DNA from: Piliocolobus tephrosceles
Lineage: Eukaryota > Chordata > Mammalia > Primates > Cercopithecidae
Assembly: GCF_002776525.5 (NCBI RefSeq)
Contig: NC_045443.1
Span: 57,655,615 to 57,719,614, forward strand
Direction of reading: 5' to 3'
Length of the DNA stretch: 64,000 nucleotides
Shown here: one piece after another, positions 1-11,289 of the stretch
Numbering within the stretch: the stretch's first letter is position 1
How the letters are laid out: the number at the start of each line of letters is the position of its first letter
Made by a program: the position numbers and the translations under genes
The notes under the pieces: model-generated
Seen by the model: the letters and a program-made list of their open reading frames with translations, nothing else
Database searches by the model: none
What the model was told of the DNA's origin: nothing

Positions 1-299
1 TGGTGTGCTATTCTGACCTCCAAGCCCTGTGTCTCCCCAAGGGCCCAAGCTCTCAAGCAAAAAATAAAGAGGTAAATATATGATATAGTCCACAATAACA
101 GAGGTATAACTCTCATATACATTAGAAAATCTTTTCTATTTCTAGTAAGAAAAAATATAGTAACATATAAATAAGGTTAAAGGATATACAAGCGTAAGGA
201 TAAGACACATATTATACCAGCACACATGACTGCCTATTTAATTCCACTTATCTCTTTTGTTTGTTTTCCTCTACCACATATACATATTTGCATAATAGC
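1..299. other. Unassigned AT-rich sequence
   Basis: No open frame of note and no repeat family recognised. The first 50 bases are somewhat GC-richer than what follows. Confidence 0.4.
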
Positions 300-1215
300 T
301 TTAGAGATATACATCATATGGCATGAAAGAATACAATTCAATGATTATTCAGAGTTGCATAACAATCAGAAAACAAATTTCGGAACATTTTTGTAACCCT
401 ACAAGGAAATCTATAGTCATTTATCTTTCTCTTTTATGGCTGTAACCACAGCTTTAGGTTACCACCAAGCTACTTTTTGTCTCTATGTATTAGCTTATTC
501 TAAACACTTCATATAAATATATATACTATATGGTCCCCTGAAACTGTCCTTTTTACATAAGATAATATTTTAAATATTCATCCACATAGTAGCATGGATC
601 AGGAATTAACTGGCTTTTATTGCTACATAATATTGCACCGTATGGATATATCTCCTTTATAGATAGATCCCTTTTTTTTTTTTTTTTCCTGTTTTTCAGT
701 TGATGGACTTTTGGGTTGTTTCCCCTTTGTGGCCATTATGAATATACTGCTATGAATATTTACATACAGTTTTTTGTGTGAACATATGCTTTCATTTCTC
801 TTGATTATCTATAGGAGTTGAATTGCTGGGTCATATGATAACTATATGTTTATCATTTTGAGGGCCAATACAGCTGCACCATTACACATTCGCATTAGTA
901 GTGTTTGAAAAGGATCAAGTTGTAAATATACTTACCAACACTTGTTAATGTCTGCCTTTTTTATTGTAGTCATCCAAATGAGTGAATGTGGTATGTCATT
1001 GTGGTTTTGATTTGCTTTTCTCTGATGTCTAAAGATGATAGCAGTTTGTATGCGATTAGAAGATGTTATATATCTTTATTTGGAGACATATAAATTCACC
1101 TCCTTGTTCATTTTTAATTGTATTACTTTTCTTTAGTTAATTGAGTTGTAATATTTCTTTATAGTCTAGATACAAAGTCTTTATCAGATATATGATTTTT
1201 CACTTTTTATTTGTT
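300..1215 (-). mobile_element. Old L1M fragment, antisense, distal part
   Basis: Read on the minus strand this is the ORF2 C-terminal region and 3' end of an ancient L1. Recognisable landmarks on the plus strand include the stretches meaning 'tattgcaccgtatggatata', 'gttgatggacttttgggttg' and 'ggagttgaattgctgggtca', which are typical of antisense L1M 3' halves. Many substitutions, indels and a T-run near 670 show that it is decayed. It is interrupted by an Alu monomer at 1219 and resumes at 1364. The subfamily (L1MC/MD/ME range) cannot be fixed by eye. Confidence 0.75.
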
Positions 1216-1218
1216 TGA

Positions 1219-1362
1219 AAGAGGGTTTTACTCTGTTTCCCAGGCTGGAGTGCAGAGGTGCAATTATATCTCACTGTAGCCCTGACCTTGTGGCCTCATG
1301 CAGTCCTCCTGCCTTGGCCTCCCAAATTACTAGAATTACAGGTGTGAGCCACCACACCTGAT
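1219..1362 (-). mobile_element. Free Alu monomer (FRAM/FLAM-like), antisense, inside L1M
   Basis: About 144 bp of Alu-related sequence reading from the GTCTCGCTCTGT-like end to the GGTGTGAGCCACC-like end with no second arm. A monomer with this much divergence suggests an early Alu precursor rather than a deletion of a young dimer. The L1M alignment continues on both sides. Confidence 0.65.
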
Positions 1363-1363
1363 C

Positions 1364-1610
1364 CACTTTCTTGATGATGTCTTTTGAAAGACATTTTAAA
1401 AAGAATATTGAAGATGTTCATTTTCATAGCTTGTACTTTTCATATCATACCTAAGGATAAATTAATCCATTGTTGCATAGAAATATGCCTATGTTTTCTT
1501 CCACAAATTTTAGTTTTAAATCTTACTTTTAATTTTAGGATACAATAATTTTGTATACCATGTGAGGCAGTGTCAAAAACTTTTCGCGTGGGATATCCAG
1601 TGGTTAATCA
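1364..1610 (-). mobile_element. Old L1M fragment, antisense, continuation
   Basis: Continues the element that starts at 300. It holds the antisense L1 stretch that runs from 'cactttcttgatgatgtct' to 'gtgggatatccagtggtt', in the order expected for one L1M copy split by the Alu monomer. Confidence 0.65.
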
Positions 1611-2114
1611 CTATATGTACTGTTTTTCTTCTGTGTGCATTTCTTATTTTAAATATGTTTACCTAATATATATAAATGTATTAGTAAAAACATACTTGAA
1701 AGATTCTTTCCCCTGAATTCTAGCTTTCCCTGTTATCAGCTCAAGAAATGGTATACACTTCCTTGAATAAATGTTTATATCTCCTGAATAGAGTCACCTG
1801 AAGACATGGTATAAAGCTAATGAAGAATTGTTTAGACAATTCTATGGAAATATTGTTTCTATTTCTAGACTCCTTCAATATCAGGAAACATCACAATCAC
1901 ATTTTGCAAAAGTATATTTCTCAGAACAATGCTGCAGGTGACATAGGGTTTACTTAATATTGGCTATTAATATCGATTAGCTTATACATTTTCTTTTTCT
2001 TATAGTACCAAGTTCGTTGTTGGTTACTCCATACCAACTGTGTGAGTTGCAAAATCCAGAGAGGCCTGTAGGTCTGCATCCATCTCTATGAGAGGACCCC
2101 AGTACCAAAGTGTC
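1611..2114. other. Unassigned AT-rich sequence
   Basis: Could contain further decayed L1M sequence, but nothing could be recognised with confidence. Confidence 0.35.
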
Positions 2115-2260
2115 TTTTTTTTTTTTTTTTGTATTTTTGGTGGAGATGGAGTTTCAACCCATGTTGCCCAGGCTGGTGTTGAACTCCTAGGCTCAAGGAA
2201 TCCATTCACTTCAGCCTCCCAAAGTGCTAGGATTGCAGGCATGAGTCACTGCATCCAGCC
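2115..2260 (-). mobile_element. Alu left-arm monomer (FLAM-like), antisense
   Basis: A T-run at 2115-2130 is followed directly by the antisense left Alu arm, ending in a GCATCCAGCC-like promoter-side end. There is no right arm. The length of about 146 bp and the divergence fit a FLAM or an old AluJ left monomer. The small open frames on both strands here are Alu-derived. Confidence 0.75.
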
Positions 2261-3949
2261 AACAATGTCTTCTACAAGATAGAAAACTATATTATCAACT
2301 GATTACCTTACCGGCTTAAGGAAGAAGATAGTCAGCATCAGGTTGCCACTTTCCATCTAACATCTAAGATATTAATGACCAGGTCTAAAAGTGTACAAAG
2401 AAAATCATTATTGGAACAATATATTGTTCTCTTATACAACTTATTTCCAAAAATATTTATAAGTCCCTATAATATTTAACTCTACAATAAATTTTAAATA
2501 TAATATACCTTGCATTTCAGATGGTATAATAACATATTTGTGAAGCCTCCCCAAGTCTGGATTCTTAGATGCTTATGTAGGGTAGTGTCCTTGCACTGGT
2601 CTATACTTTAAGTGAGATAGTTGGTTATGTAGGCCATTGAGATGTCAGGTTAGTTACTGCAGCATATCTTAGCCTCTTAGAAAAATAGGAGCATTTCAAG
2701 GACAAATTGTCTGTCATCTACTCTTAAACGTGTACAAAAAGAAAGGTTATTGTTGCAAGCAATCCTCCTCATAAGAAAATCGAGGTTTTACAGTACACAA
2801 AGAGTTTCTGCCAAGCATTTCTGCTTGTAGTGTCTGAACAACTTTCTCTAGCTTCCTTTTGCAGATAACTTTCTTTTTTTCTCTTTCTAAAATACATCCT
2901 TATTTGGGAAAGCTACTTATTTTTGAAACTTTTAATAGTGCCATCTGTCTTCCTTTTCCATTGAAAAAATTAAATCTATATTCAATTATACAAAATATTT
3001 TTCATTGTTTAATCATGTCATTACCTACTTCCCATTACCAATAGACTTCAAAATGAATATGGATCTTCTTATCTTATAGGTCTATAGCCATCTCATCATC
3101 CTCAAATGAATTTCAGAAAGCTTGTGGTTATTCTTTTTTCTTCATTCATAAACTGATACTTTTATAAATCACATCTTATTAAAGAATGTAATTCGGTTTT
3201 ACTTTTCACTATTCAAAATTTTCATACTCTCTTTTTCTGTCTGCTATTGACTTTTTCATGTCCTGATGCTATTTCTAAAAAGTTCAGAACTTAGTTTTTT
3301 TTTCTCCCTACTATTTCTATGTCATAAACTTATAATTATACTGCAAGAACCTAAGGTATCTTTTAGAGTCATATTATCCAAGTCATAATACCATGTTACT
3401 TCTTCTTACAGGAATCTTCATATACAGAATATATAATTGTGTAATTTATTCATCTCTCTATATATCCATACATATTTTTACTGTAATTGTGAAAACACAT
3501 CTATATCTTATATATAACTTTGTATATAGATAGATAGACAGAAATACATGGGATACATATGATAAATATTTCGCTATTTTTTTCACTACCTTCTGCCCTA
3601 AGACTGGACACAGACCTGAACCAATCGCAAATTATTCATTAAAGTTGGTGTTTTCAATTTTTATTTTTAAAAGATACTAGAAGAGTTTCTCGTTAATTTG
3701 GAGCATCACTGCTGTCTCTCCCATACACCTCAACATTCTTTTTAAGTGAGATTTTATTGTCTCATTTGCCATGTAGCAAAATGAAGTATTTATCTAAGGT
3801 AGCATGTGAAATGTTTCAGAATTTCCTTTATGAACCTCTTTGAATCTAGACATGCCTATGAATCGTATGACTGCTACAGTGACTTTCTAGAAATAGAAAT
3901 CATAGTACACCTTTATTTTGCTCAAAACATTTTAGAAGCTTTAAATCAT
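2261..3949. other. Unassigned AT-rich sequence
   Basis: No repeat family or exon recognised. A few short T-runs are the only low-complexity features, and the longest open frame (2859-3044, plus) has no gene-like features. Confidence 0.35.
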
Positions 3950-4266
3950 TCTTGAACTAGAATCCCAAATTCTAATAATTGCTTTAGAAGGCTTTACATG
4001 ATCTGATCCCTGCCAAGTTTTCTAATTTTCCGCCGTGGTGTATTCAGCCTATAATATTCCAGATGAGCTAGATGGGGCTTCTTGATCTTTGTCAATCATG
4101 TCAATCTGATTCACGCTTTAGAATTTTACTATTACTGTTTTATTTCCATGGAATTTTACCCAAGTGCCCCATGTCCTAACTGGTTCATTTCTTTACAATA
4201 TTTATATCTCAGCTCATTTGAGAAACATACCTAGTGTGTACTTCAGAGAAAAGTCTTCCTTACCAT
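3950..4266 (+). mobile_element. L2 LINE 3'-region fragment
   Basis: Reads in the order of the L2 3' UTR: a segment like 'ctttacatgatctgatccctgcc', a middle section, then 'atctcagctcatttgagaaacatacctagtgtg', which corresponds to the L2 stretch around 'ctcagctcaaatgtcacc'. It is heavily diverged, as expected for an element that predates primates. It abuts the MLT1 LTR that follows. Confidence 0.6.
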
Positions 4267-4655
4267 TGTCTTAGTCTGCTCAGGATGCTATAACAGAATG
4301 CTACAAGCTGGGTGGCTTACATGAGAGAAATTCATTTCTCACAGTTTTAGAGTCTAGGAAGTCAAAGTTCAAGATCATGACAAATTTGGTTTGCAGTGAG
4401 AGTTCTCTTTCTGGCTTTTAGACAGCTGCCTTCTTACTGCGTCATCATATAGCTAGTGTGTGTGTGCTGAGAGAAAGAGAGAGCAAGCTATCTTGTATCT
4501 CTTCTGTAAAAACCCTAATCTTTTCAGATCAGGGATTCATCTTTATGATGTCGTTTAACTGTAATTACTTCCTTAGAGGCCCCATCTCCAAATACAGCAA
4601 CACTGGAGGTGTCAATATTTGAATTTTGGGGGACACAAATATTTGAACCATAACA
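4267..4655 (-). mobile_element. MLT1/MSTD-type MaLR solo LTR, antisense
   Basis: Begins TGTCTTAGTCTG and ends ATTTGAACCATAACA, which are the antisense forms of the two ends of an MLT1A/MSTD-like LTR. Internal landmarks include the antisense 'cccatctccaaatacag' and 'aattttgggggacacaaat'. The length of about 389 bp is right for a solo LTR. A clear 5-bp target-site duplication was not found. Confidence 0.75.
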
Positions 4656-4915
4656 TAACTAAAATAGTACACATCCTCATCTAAATTGTGTACCCTTCAC
4701 TTTGCGATATGTACTCTTACTGAATTCAAAACTATTTAAAATAGTACTAAATATTTTACTTGTTTATGAAACCTCAATTAGGTTAGGCATGTTCCATTTT
4801 TAAAAATTTATTTTCTTAGGATCTAGCAATTGACCTGTGCTTATTATTTTAGAATAAATGAATGTTTCAAGGAGAAATGAATCCGTTTCTGAATAATTAT
4901 GGAGAAAATCAATAG

Positions 4916-4955
4916 AACCTAAAAAATATTGAGACAACCTAAAAAATACTGAGAC
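4916..4955 (+). repeat. 20-bp tandem duplication, two copies
   Basis: Two adjacent copies of a 20-bp unit beginning AACCTAAAAAATA and ending GAGAC, differing at one base. This is a simple local slippage or duplication event. Confidence 0.9.
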
Positions 4956-4973
4956 AATCGAGTATGATGGTTT

Positions 4974-4975
4974 TT

Positions 4976-5006
<31 letters not shown>
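4974..5006. repeat. Poly(T) run
   Basis: About 30 thymines, with one early interruption, between unique flanks. No retroposed body is recognisable on the downstream side where an antisense insertion would lie, so its origin is unknown. Confidence 0.8.
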
Positions 5007-5007
<1 letters not shown>

Positions 5008-5063
5008 AACTTGGACACTTCTCCTTAAGTCTTGAGACTTTTCTTCTAATCAAATATTTGGTT

Positions 5064-5078
5064 AATAATATCTAAATG
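5064..5078 (+). repeat. Target-site duplication of the 5080 AluJ (left copy)
   Basis: Its right partner is at 5373-5387. The first eleven bases are identical between the two. Confidence 0.8.
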
Positions 5079-5079
5079 T

Positions 5080-5365
5080 GGCCAGGCATGGTAGCTCATG
5101 CCTATAATCCCAAAGCTTTGAGATACTAAGGTGGGTGAATCACTTGAGTTCAGGAGTTTGAACTGGCCTGAGTATCGTACTGAGACCTCATCTCTTCAAA
5201 CCTTTTAAAATTAACCAGCTATAGTGGCACACACCTGTATCCCCAGATACTTGGAAAGCTAAGGCAGGTGGATCACTTGAACCCAGGAGGTCAACACTGA
5301 AGTGAGCCATGATTGAACCACTACACTCCCGCATGGCTGATAAAGTGATACCCTGTTTCAAAAAA
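5080..5365 (+). mobile_element. AluJ-like element, sense, with target-site duplication
   Basis: A dimeric Alu from GGCCAGGCATGG to a short A-rich tail at 5360-5366. High divergence and the base pattern suggest AluJ. The flanks carry a direct repeat beginning AATAATATCTA at 5064-5078 and 5373-5387 with few mismatches, which supports a single complete insertion. Confidence 0.85.
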
Positions 5366-5687
5366 AGTTAAAAATAATATCTACATCTCTGTTAGATTTC
5401 CAAAATTACATATAAGGTTGAACATGTAGTTATACAGTTTATATTAAACTGTATATTAACTGTAGTTATACAGTTATACAGTTATGTTAAACAAAAACAT
5501 TTTTGTGTTTAAATAGTTGATTTTGAAAAAAATAATGGATATTTGAAAAAAATAATGGATATTTTATTCATTCTTAACCTACATATGAGTTCTCATAAGA
5601 ATGAATGCGTCATGGAAGTGTTCCATCCACGACTCACTCACTCGTGTAACCGCATCCCAAATACTTTGTGCTACTTACATTTCTATT

Positions 5688-5701
5688 AAGAAGCTTGTCC
5701 C
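5688..5701 (+). repeat. Target-site duplication, left copy, of the processed copy
   Basis: The 14-bp sequence AAGAAGCTTGTCCC recurs perfectly at 6322-6335, immediately after the poly(A) run. This is the signature of L1-mediated insertion. Confidence 0.95.
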
Positions 5702-6321
5702 GTTGAGGTCTATCCCGATGGGGCTTTTCCTGTAGCCTGCACGTCGTTGGAAACGCCTCACAGAGTAACTCTGTGGTTTTACTTTACTCACAGGACTATT
5801 GTTAGATCTGTGGGAAGGAACTACAAGACAGTTGCTAAAAGTTTGAAAAAGACAGTTACTAAATGTTATGAAAAACCAGATAATCTACTTTTTTACCTTA
5901 GGTATTGGCATGTACCACACATCTACCATTCTTGAGTGATGGCTTAGGAATGAATGTGATTTGAACTCATTCATGTAGAGAGGGTGTCAAATTGAGAACC
6001 AGGCAGATCCCCACCACCTACAATCAAAAGGACCCTAAAGGAAATTGGTTGAAGAAATTAGATCCCAAAGATTCTTGGTGAATTTTGAAGTCTTCATTAG
6101 TTTACCTATATTAAAAGGAGATGACAGAAGCTAAAGTAATTATGGGCTGACAGGACAGCTGGATCAGTTTCATTAAAAAGGGCAAACTTGAAGATCTTTT
6201 GACTCCAGCTTTTTAGGGGATCTAAAGTGACCTTGATGGACAGTGGAAGAAATCACAACATGGAATTCCTTGAATAAAAATTTATTGACTTTAAATTAAA
6301 AAAAAAAAAAAAAAAAAAAAG
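5702..6321 (+). pseudogene. Processed retrocopy of an unidentified spliced transcript
   Basis: About 596 bp of moderate-complexity sequence ends with an AATAAA signal at 6273-6278. A run of about 23 adenines starts at 6298, and perfect 14-bp direct repeats at 5688-5701 and 6322-6335 flank the unit. These marks show L1-mediated retroposition of a polyadenylated RNA. The longest sense frame (5747-5935, 62 codons) is lysine-rich and I do not recognise it, so the parent could be a short mRNA, mostly UTR, or a non-coding host transcript. The intact target-site repeats and long A-run suggest a fairly recent insertion. The parent gene is unknown. Confidence 0.88.
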
Positions 6322-6335
6322 AAGAAGCTTGTCCC

Positions 6336-8398
6336 AGTCTTAAGCTATGTTTCTACATAATTATATTCAGGGAGTCAACAATGTATCTTTTTTGGTGATT
6401 ATAGGATGTAAGCCCATCTTTATATAATTATAGAGAGTACTTATAATGCAAATATCCTTTGATGAGAGGTAACAGAGTGAAATTACCCAAAAAGAGAAAC
6501 AGCTCGCAAAGCAACTTTTTTGGAAGTAGACAAAAACCAGAATCGTAGTATTTTAAAAGAGTACACATTTATTGAGACAGTTTTCTTTGTTTGGTCATAG
6601 CACTAGTGTCACATTTGCTTTCATTGATACGCCTTACCCATATGTCCAGAGAATGATGAATTTTCTTCACTATTCTTTTCACTTAGCATAAAACAAATAA
6701 ACCAATGCAAAATATACATATGTGAATCTGTTTTTTTCTTCCAAGGTCCTAAAATTCACTTACTGGGGGAGGAAATTGGTTGGAACAAGTCATTAGGATA
6801 GCGTAATTGTTTCTGATATGATTATGGATCTTTTAAAACTTGTGACAGTTGCATCACTTAGTTCATTGATTGCAGGGAGCAGCTTCTAGTACTTAAACAA
6901 AGCTACATTTTCAGTGGATATTGGAAATGATGTCAGGGAAAGCCACTCCTCTAGGCATCACAACTAACCTTCAATACCTCATTATTGACCAGATTCTGGC
7001 TCATTCACTCAAATTATTGAATTGAACAATTCAAGTTGAGGCATAAAGTAGACAAATTAATTTAGCGATCATCAATAGGCTGACATTCCCTGTGAAACTT
7101 TAGAAACATTCTGTAGGTTTTGCAGTAGTGTTTAGTTAACCCATTTAAAAAAACTCATTATTTGAGTAAATATTACCTTACCTTGCTTTAAATTCTACAT
7201 TGAAACACCATTTTTTTATGTTAGTTTAAATTTTCTTTCCTTTAGTGTTGAAGAGTTTCACTTGTGTTCATATCTTGAACAATTAATATTATGACATTTC
7301 TTTTGACTTTAACATTTAGTAGTGTAGATTCAGCTTTACCTTAACCCACATTATTTAAAAAGCATTCAAATTAATTTCAGAGAATGGAAAGGACATTAGA
7401 AAGAACTGCAAAATACCCTCCATGTAGGAAATCTGGGATAAAGAAAGAAAATTATTTGTTCCACCTCTAATTAAAGACAAGTAAAGTGCTCACCACTTCT
7501 CCAATTATAAAAGGTATAATCATCTCCACTGAAATAGTAGATTTGTGATCTAACCCACCCTGAAAATAAAGTACATGCGTTTATATTCTCAGTGCTGATG
7601 TCATCATTATTTCCAAAAAAATCTGTTTTTCTTCACAAATTATTGAGTTTGCTCCAATGAATTAAGAATTCAAAGTATTTTTTTTCTTATTGAGAAAAAA
7701 ATATTAGGAAAAGCGTTAAAGGAAAATAATTGATTATGGTCTTCTCATATTTCAGTTTTAATTTTTCATTTAACTTTCAGAATCATAATTGTCATATTAT
7801 GTCACTTAGGCCTTTATGCTGTATATTTTCTAAGAATATAATGTGTAAATAAAATGTCATATAAAATTTGCATATACCATATTTAAGAGAGTCCCTTGAG
7901 ATTTTGGTGGAACAATTTAAGGCAGATTAATTATATAAGTTCAAAGTTATAAAATAAAAATGTTTTTATGTATTTAAAATATTTTAATGCAAGCGAGAAT
8001 CCTAACAAACTTGAAAACAAAAATAGCAAAGTTTTGAGGTTCTTTGACTAAGTGAATTGTAAACGGTATAAACTCTTAATATAAAAGTACATACTGCATG
8101 TCTAATTTTATATAATGCCCTAGGAAATGCAGAAGAATACATAGTGATGGAAAGTGAGCGTGTGGTTTCTTAAAGAGTTGAAGTGTGGGGAATAAGAATT
8201 GGGAAGCAGAGATTACAGAAGAGCATGAAGGAACTTGGCAGGGTAAACTACATGTTCACAATGTTGATTGTAGCGATGGTTCTGCCGGTGTTTGGCATTG
8301 TATATGTTTATCTTTTTCTATTATTTTTTACCTCTTACCACCCATTCTAAATTCTTATATTACTTAAACCATGGATCAGGAAACCACAGTCATGGGAT
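6336..8398. other. Unassigned AT-rich intergenic sequence
   Basis: About 2 kb without recognisable repeats, exons or RNA genes. Open frames are short and scattered. Some of it may be very old repeat sequence beyond recognition by eye. Confidence 0.4.
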
Positions 8399-8858
8399 TG
8401 CTATGAGTTAAATTATGTCCCTCATAAAAATACACTGATGTCCTAACCCCTAGTACCTGTGTCTGTGACCTTATTTGGAAATAGAGTGTCAGTGTGCAAA
8501 GACAAGATAAGTTTATACTGGATATGGGTGGGTCCTAATCCAATATCAGTGGTTGTCTTTATAAAAAGAGAAGAAGGGATGAAGAGACAAACACAGGGAG
8601 AATACTGTATCACAAAGAAGGAAGGGATTTGAGTGATACTGTCTACAGGCAAAGCAATGTCAAAGATGGCTGGCAACCACCAGAAGCTAAGAGGGAAGCA
8701 TTGAAAAGAATGTCCTCCAGAGAGCCCAGAAGGAACTAACCCTGCAGGTATCTTGATTTTAGACCTGTAGGCTTCAGAAAAGAGAAAGCATAAAATCCTG
8801 TTATTTCAAGCCACTAAATTTGTGGTCATTTATCATGGTAGACCTAGGAAAGTAACCC
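8399..8858 (+). mobile_element. MLT1-type MaLR LTR, sense
   Basis: Starts TGCTATGAGTT and ends near ACCTAGGAAAGTAACCC. Internal landmarks are 'gtgaccttatttggaaatag', 'gggtcctaatccaatat', 'ggcaaccaccagaagctaag' and 'tatttcaagccactaaattt', in the order of MLT1B-D LTRs. A polyadenylation-like AAATCC/AAAAGAG region is decayed. The length of about 460 bp is slightly longer than most MLT1 consensus LTRs. The minus-strand frame at 8443-8676 is a by-product of this repeat. Confidence 0.8.
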
Positions 8859-8879
8859 TAGGGTCATATCAAGCCCACC

Positions 8880-9055
8880 ATCTGTTTTTATTAAGAAAGT
8901 TTTAAATTGCAATACAGCCACATTCATTCACTTATGTATTGTCTGTGGCTGCTTTCATGCTAAAATGACAGGGTTGAATTGTTGCTACAGAGATCAGATG
9001 GTCTGCAAAGCTTAAAATTTTTTCTGTGTGACCCTTTAGGGAGAATTTGCACTGT
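8880..9055 (-). mobile_element. hAT-Charlie non-autonomous DNA transposon fragment
   Basis: Contains the series 'ttttattaagaaagtttta', 'acagccacattcattcactt', 'tgtctgtggctgctttcatg' and 'gtctgcaaagcttaaaat', characteristic of the common mammalian hAT-Charlie MER element whose end reads GGCAAACTTTTTCTGTAAAGGGCC in the other orientation. The exact MER name is uncertain. Only one end is partly preserved. Confidence 0.65.
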
Positions 9056-9384
9056 CCTCTGATTTGAAATGCATAGAATATTGCTCTATGTGGTCAAACT
9101 TGGGCAGATATGTCAGTGAGTGCTGTTTATAATATATACTATACCTATATGAATATATGTTGTGTGTATATACTATATGTAGTATACATGCACAGACATA
9201 CATAGGCATATGTACATATATGTATATATGTGCGTATGGGTACATATCTAGATATGTAAAATTTCAAATTCTTGGCATAAGCAATATCTTAGGGGGAAAA
9301 GGTATGTTTGAAGTAGCTTTCTATATAGTGAATACTGTTTTATAATACTCTATTGAAGTTTGGATACTTATCAACCTGCAGTTA
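9056..9384. other. AT-rich stretch with a TA/CA/TG-alternating tract
   Basis: The part at about 9130-9255 alternates TATA, CATA and TGTA motifs. Overlapping open frames on both strands here simply follow the alternation. The remainder is unassigned. Confidence 0.5.
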
Positions 9385-9397
9385 AATAATTCGCATT
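9385..9397 (+). repeat. Target-site duplication of the 9398 AluY (left copy)
   Basis: AATAATTCGCATT is matched by AATAACTCGCATT at 9791-9803 with one mismatch. Confidence 0.85.
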
Positions 9398-9681
9398 GGC
9401 CGGGCGCCGTGGCTCAAGCCTGTAATCCCATCACTTTGGGAGGCCGAGATAGGCGGATCACGAGGTCAGGAGATCGAGACCATCCTGGCTAACACAGTGA
9501 AACCCTGTCTCTACTAAAAATACAAAAAACTAGCCGGGCGAGGTGGCGGGCGCCTGTAGTCCCAGCTACTCCGGAGGCTGAGGCAGGAGAATGGCGTAAA
9601 CCCGGGAGGCGGAGCTTGCAGTGAGCTGAGATCCGGCCACCGCACTCCAGCCCGGGTGACAGAGCAAGACTCTGCCTCAAA
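9398..9681 (+). mobile_element. Young AluY of Old World monkey (AluYRa-like) type, sense
   Basis: Full-length dimer starting GGCCGGGCGCCG. It carries CTAGCCGGGCGAGG, GGCGTAAACCC and GATCCGGCCAC, a combination found in cercopithecoid AluY lineages rather than in human AluY. Divergence is very low. The tail has become an AAAT microsatellite. The flanking target-site repeat is almost perfect, so the insertion is probably young. Confidence 0.92.
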
Positions 9682-9683
9682 AA

Positions 9684-9726
<43 letters not shown>

Positions 9727-9740
9727 ANNNNNNNNNNAAA

Positions 9741-9787
<47 letters not shown>

Positions 9788-9790
9788 AAT
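9682..9790 (+). repeat. (AAAT)n microsatellite in the Alu tail, with an assembly gap
   Basis: The Alu tail expanded into AAAT repeats. Ten N bases at 9728-9737 interrupt it, so the true repeat number is unknown. The open frames with strings of LFIY residues on the minus strand come from this tract. Confidence 0.95.
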
Positions 9791-9803
9791 AATAACTCGC
9801 ATT

Positions 9804-10549
9804 GTTTCTGTAGAGATTCTGATATAAACAAGTCGTATTTTTAGTATGACCTTGACCTGCAAATATTCAAATCAGAGTGCTTTTTTATAAGGATAGTTTG
9901 TAATACAATGTTTTGATTACTAAATAAAAAGGACCAGTTACTTTTATGGTATCTCTTCACACATAGTCAAAAAAAGAACTGAAACCCTAGAGTTATTTTT
10001 AAATCATGTTTTGAGTCAGTAAAATTTGAATTAAACTTGTAAAATTATAAATCTCAGCAGCTTCTGCTCTAGTAACTACAGATAGAGAAAATATTTTAGC
10101 ATAAAATTTGAAACTTCAGTCAGAATTTCCGAACTCTATAAAATATTAAAGAAACTATGTTATGTAATACTAAAGTTCATCTTTATATAATTGAGTTGGC
10201 CTTCACACTAATGAGCCATAGGAACCTCTATTAAAACTGAACGAATTTTAGAGTTTATGGAAGTCTCTATCAACATACATAAATTTTATGTCTTCTGCAT
10301 ATTTATCCTGGGCCTAGACCAGAAACACATACACTTGTTCACTCAGTGTGAGTGTGACATCTTCTGATTCTCCTTGAAGTTTAAGGAAAATAACAAGTGC
10401 ACTATATTATTTGCTGCATTCTATATAATTGAGTCTGTTTTTATATATCCTAGCTAGGGTAATACATCTAGCAATGCAAATGCAACTGAGATTAATATTT
10501 GGTTAAATTTATAGTAGCCCATCATTATTTCCCATAATCTATTCATTAT
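9804..10549. other. Unassigned AT-rich sequence
   Basis: Nothing recognised on either strand. Confidence 0.35.
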
Positions 10550-11220
10550 TTGTCCAGAGAAGACTGATGAATAAAATGAGAATAACATGGAACCAACATT
10601 CCTCTATTCTTTGACTCTGAAAGTGGCACTAATCTCTACCCTATGCCCATGACCTGATATTATTATAATTAAAATTATTTATATCATGGTAAGAGGATGA
10701 GGACTCTCTACAGATCAAAGAACTTATGTGAACATTCTGCTAACTACTAGTATATCCTTTCTAATTATACATTTGCAAGCTAGAGAAATGGCAATTGAGT
10801 AGGTCTGTGAACCCAATAAGCACACTGTTAAACAAATATAACATGGAACTTCATTACTTGGCCCTCTTCTACACTTATTCTAACTGGGAGGACATGATGT
10901 CCCCAGCTATTGGTTTTCTTGGTTTAAATATCTACTTAGATAGACTTAATATACAATAATTCTAGAAGGGTCTGGGCATTTCCCTTTCCCTCATAAATGA
11001 TTAACCAAGTAAATGACTCTAGGTCCCTTTGGGGAAGGCCTGGGGAAAGCTCTACTATACAAATTTACATTGGTGTTGCAATGTCTTTGCACATGAGGGC
11101 AAAACTCCCAGGCAAGGAGGCTCCCTTTTGACTGACGGTAATTGTCAGAAGAAGCGGGGGGTAGTCATGAGTTATCAGCCAACATTTACATCAGGTAAAT
11201 TAGATCTTGGTCGATCATAA
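10550..11220. other. Possible old endogenous-retrovirus internal sequence, unclassified
   Basis: This stretch is more complex than its surroundings. Phrases such as 'agtggcactaatctctaccc', 'ggtctgtgaacccaataag' and 'acttggccctcttctacac' resemble internal regions of old ERVL/MaLR-type elements as I recall them. There are no LTRs next to it and no retained reading frame. The assignment is tentative. Confidence 0.3.
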
Positions 11221-11289
11221 GTGCCATCCGCTATGAATACATTTTTACTTATCAACTGTATAAAGGTAAAAAAAAAATAATAATACACA

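Noticed and set aside
4800..5018. Lysine-rich minus-strand frame as a nuclear protein
   Set aside because: The lysines come from the poly(T) run at 4974-5006.
9514..9862. Minus-strand frames with strings of LFIY residues as membrane proteins
   Set aside because: They are translations of the AAAT microsatellite and cross the N gap.
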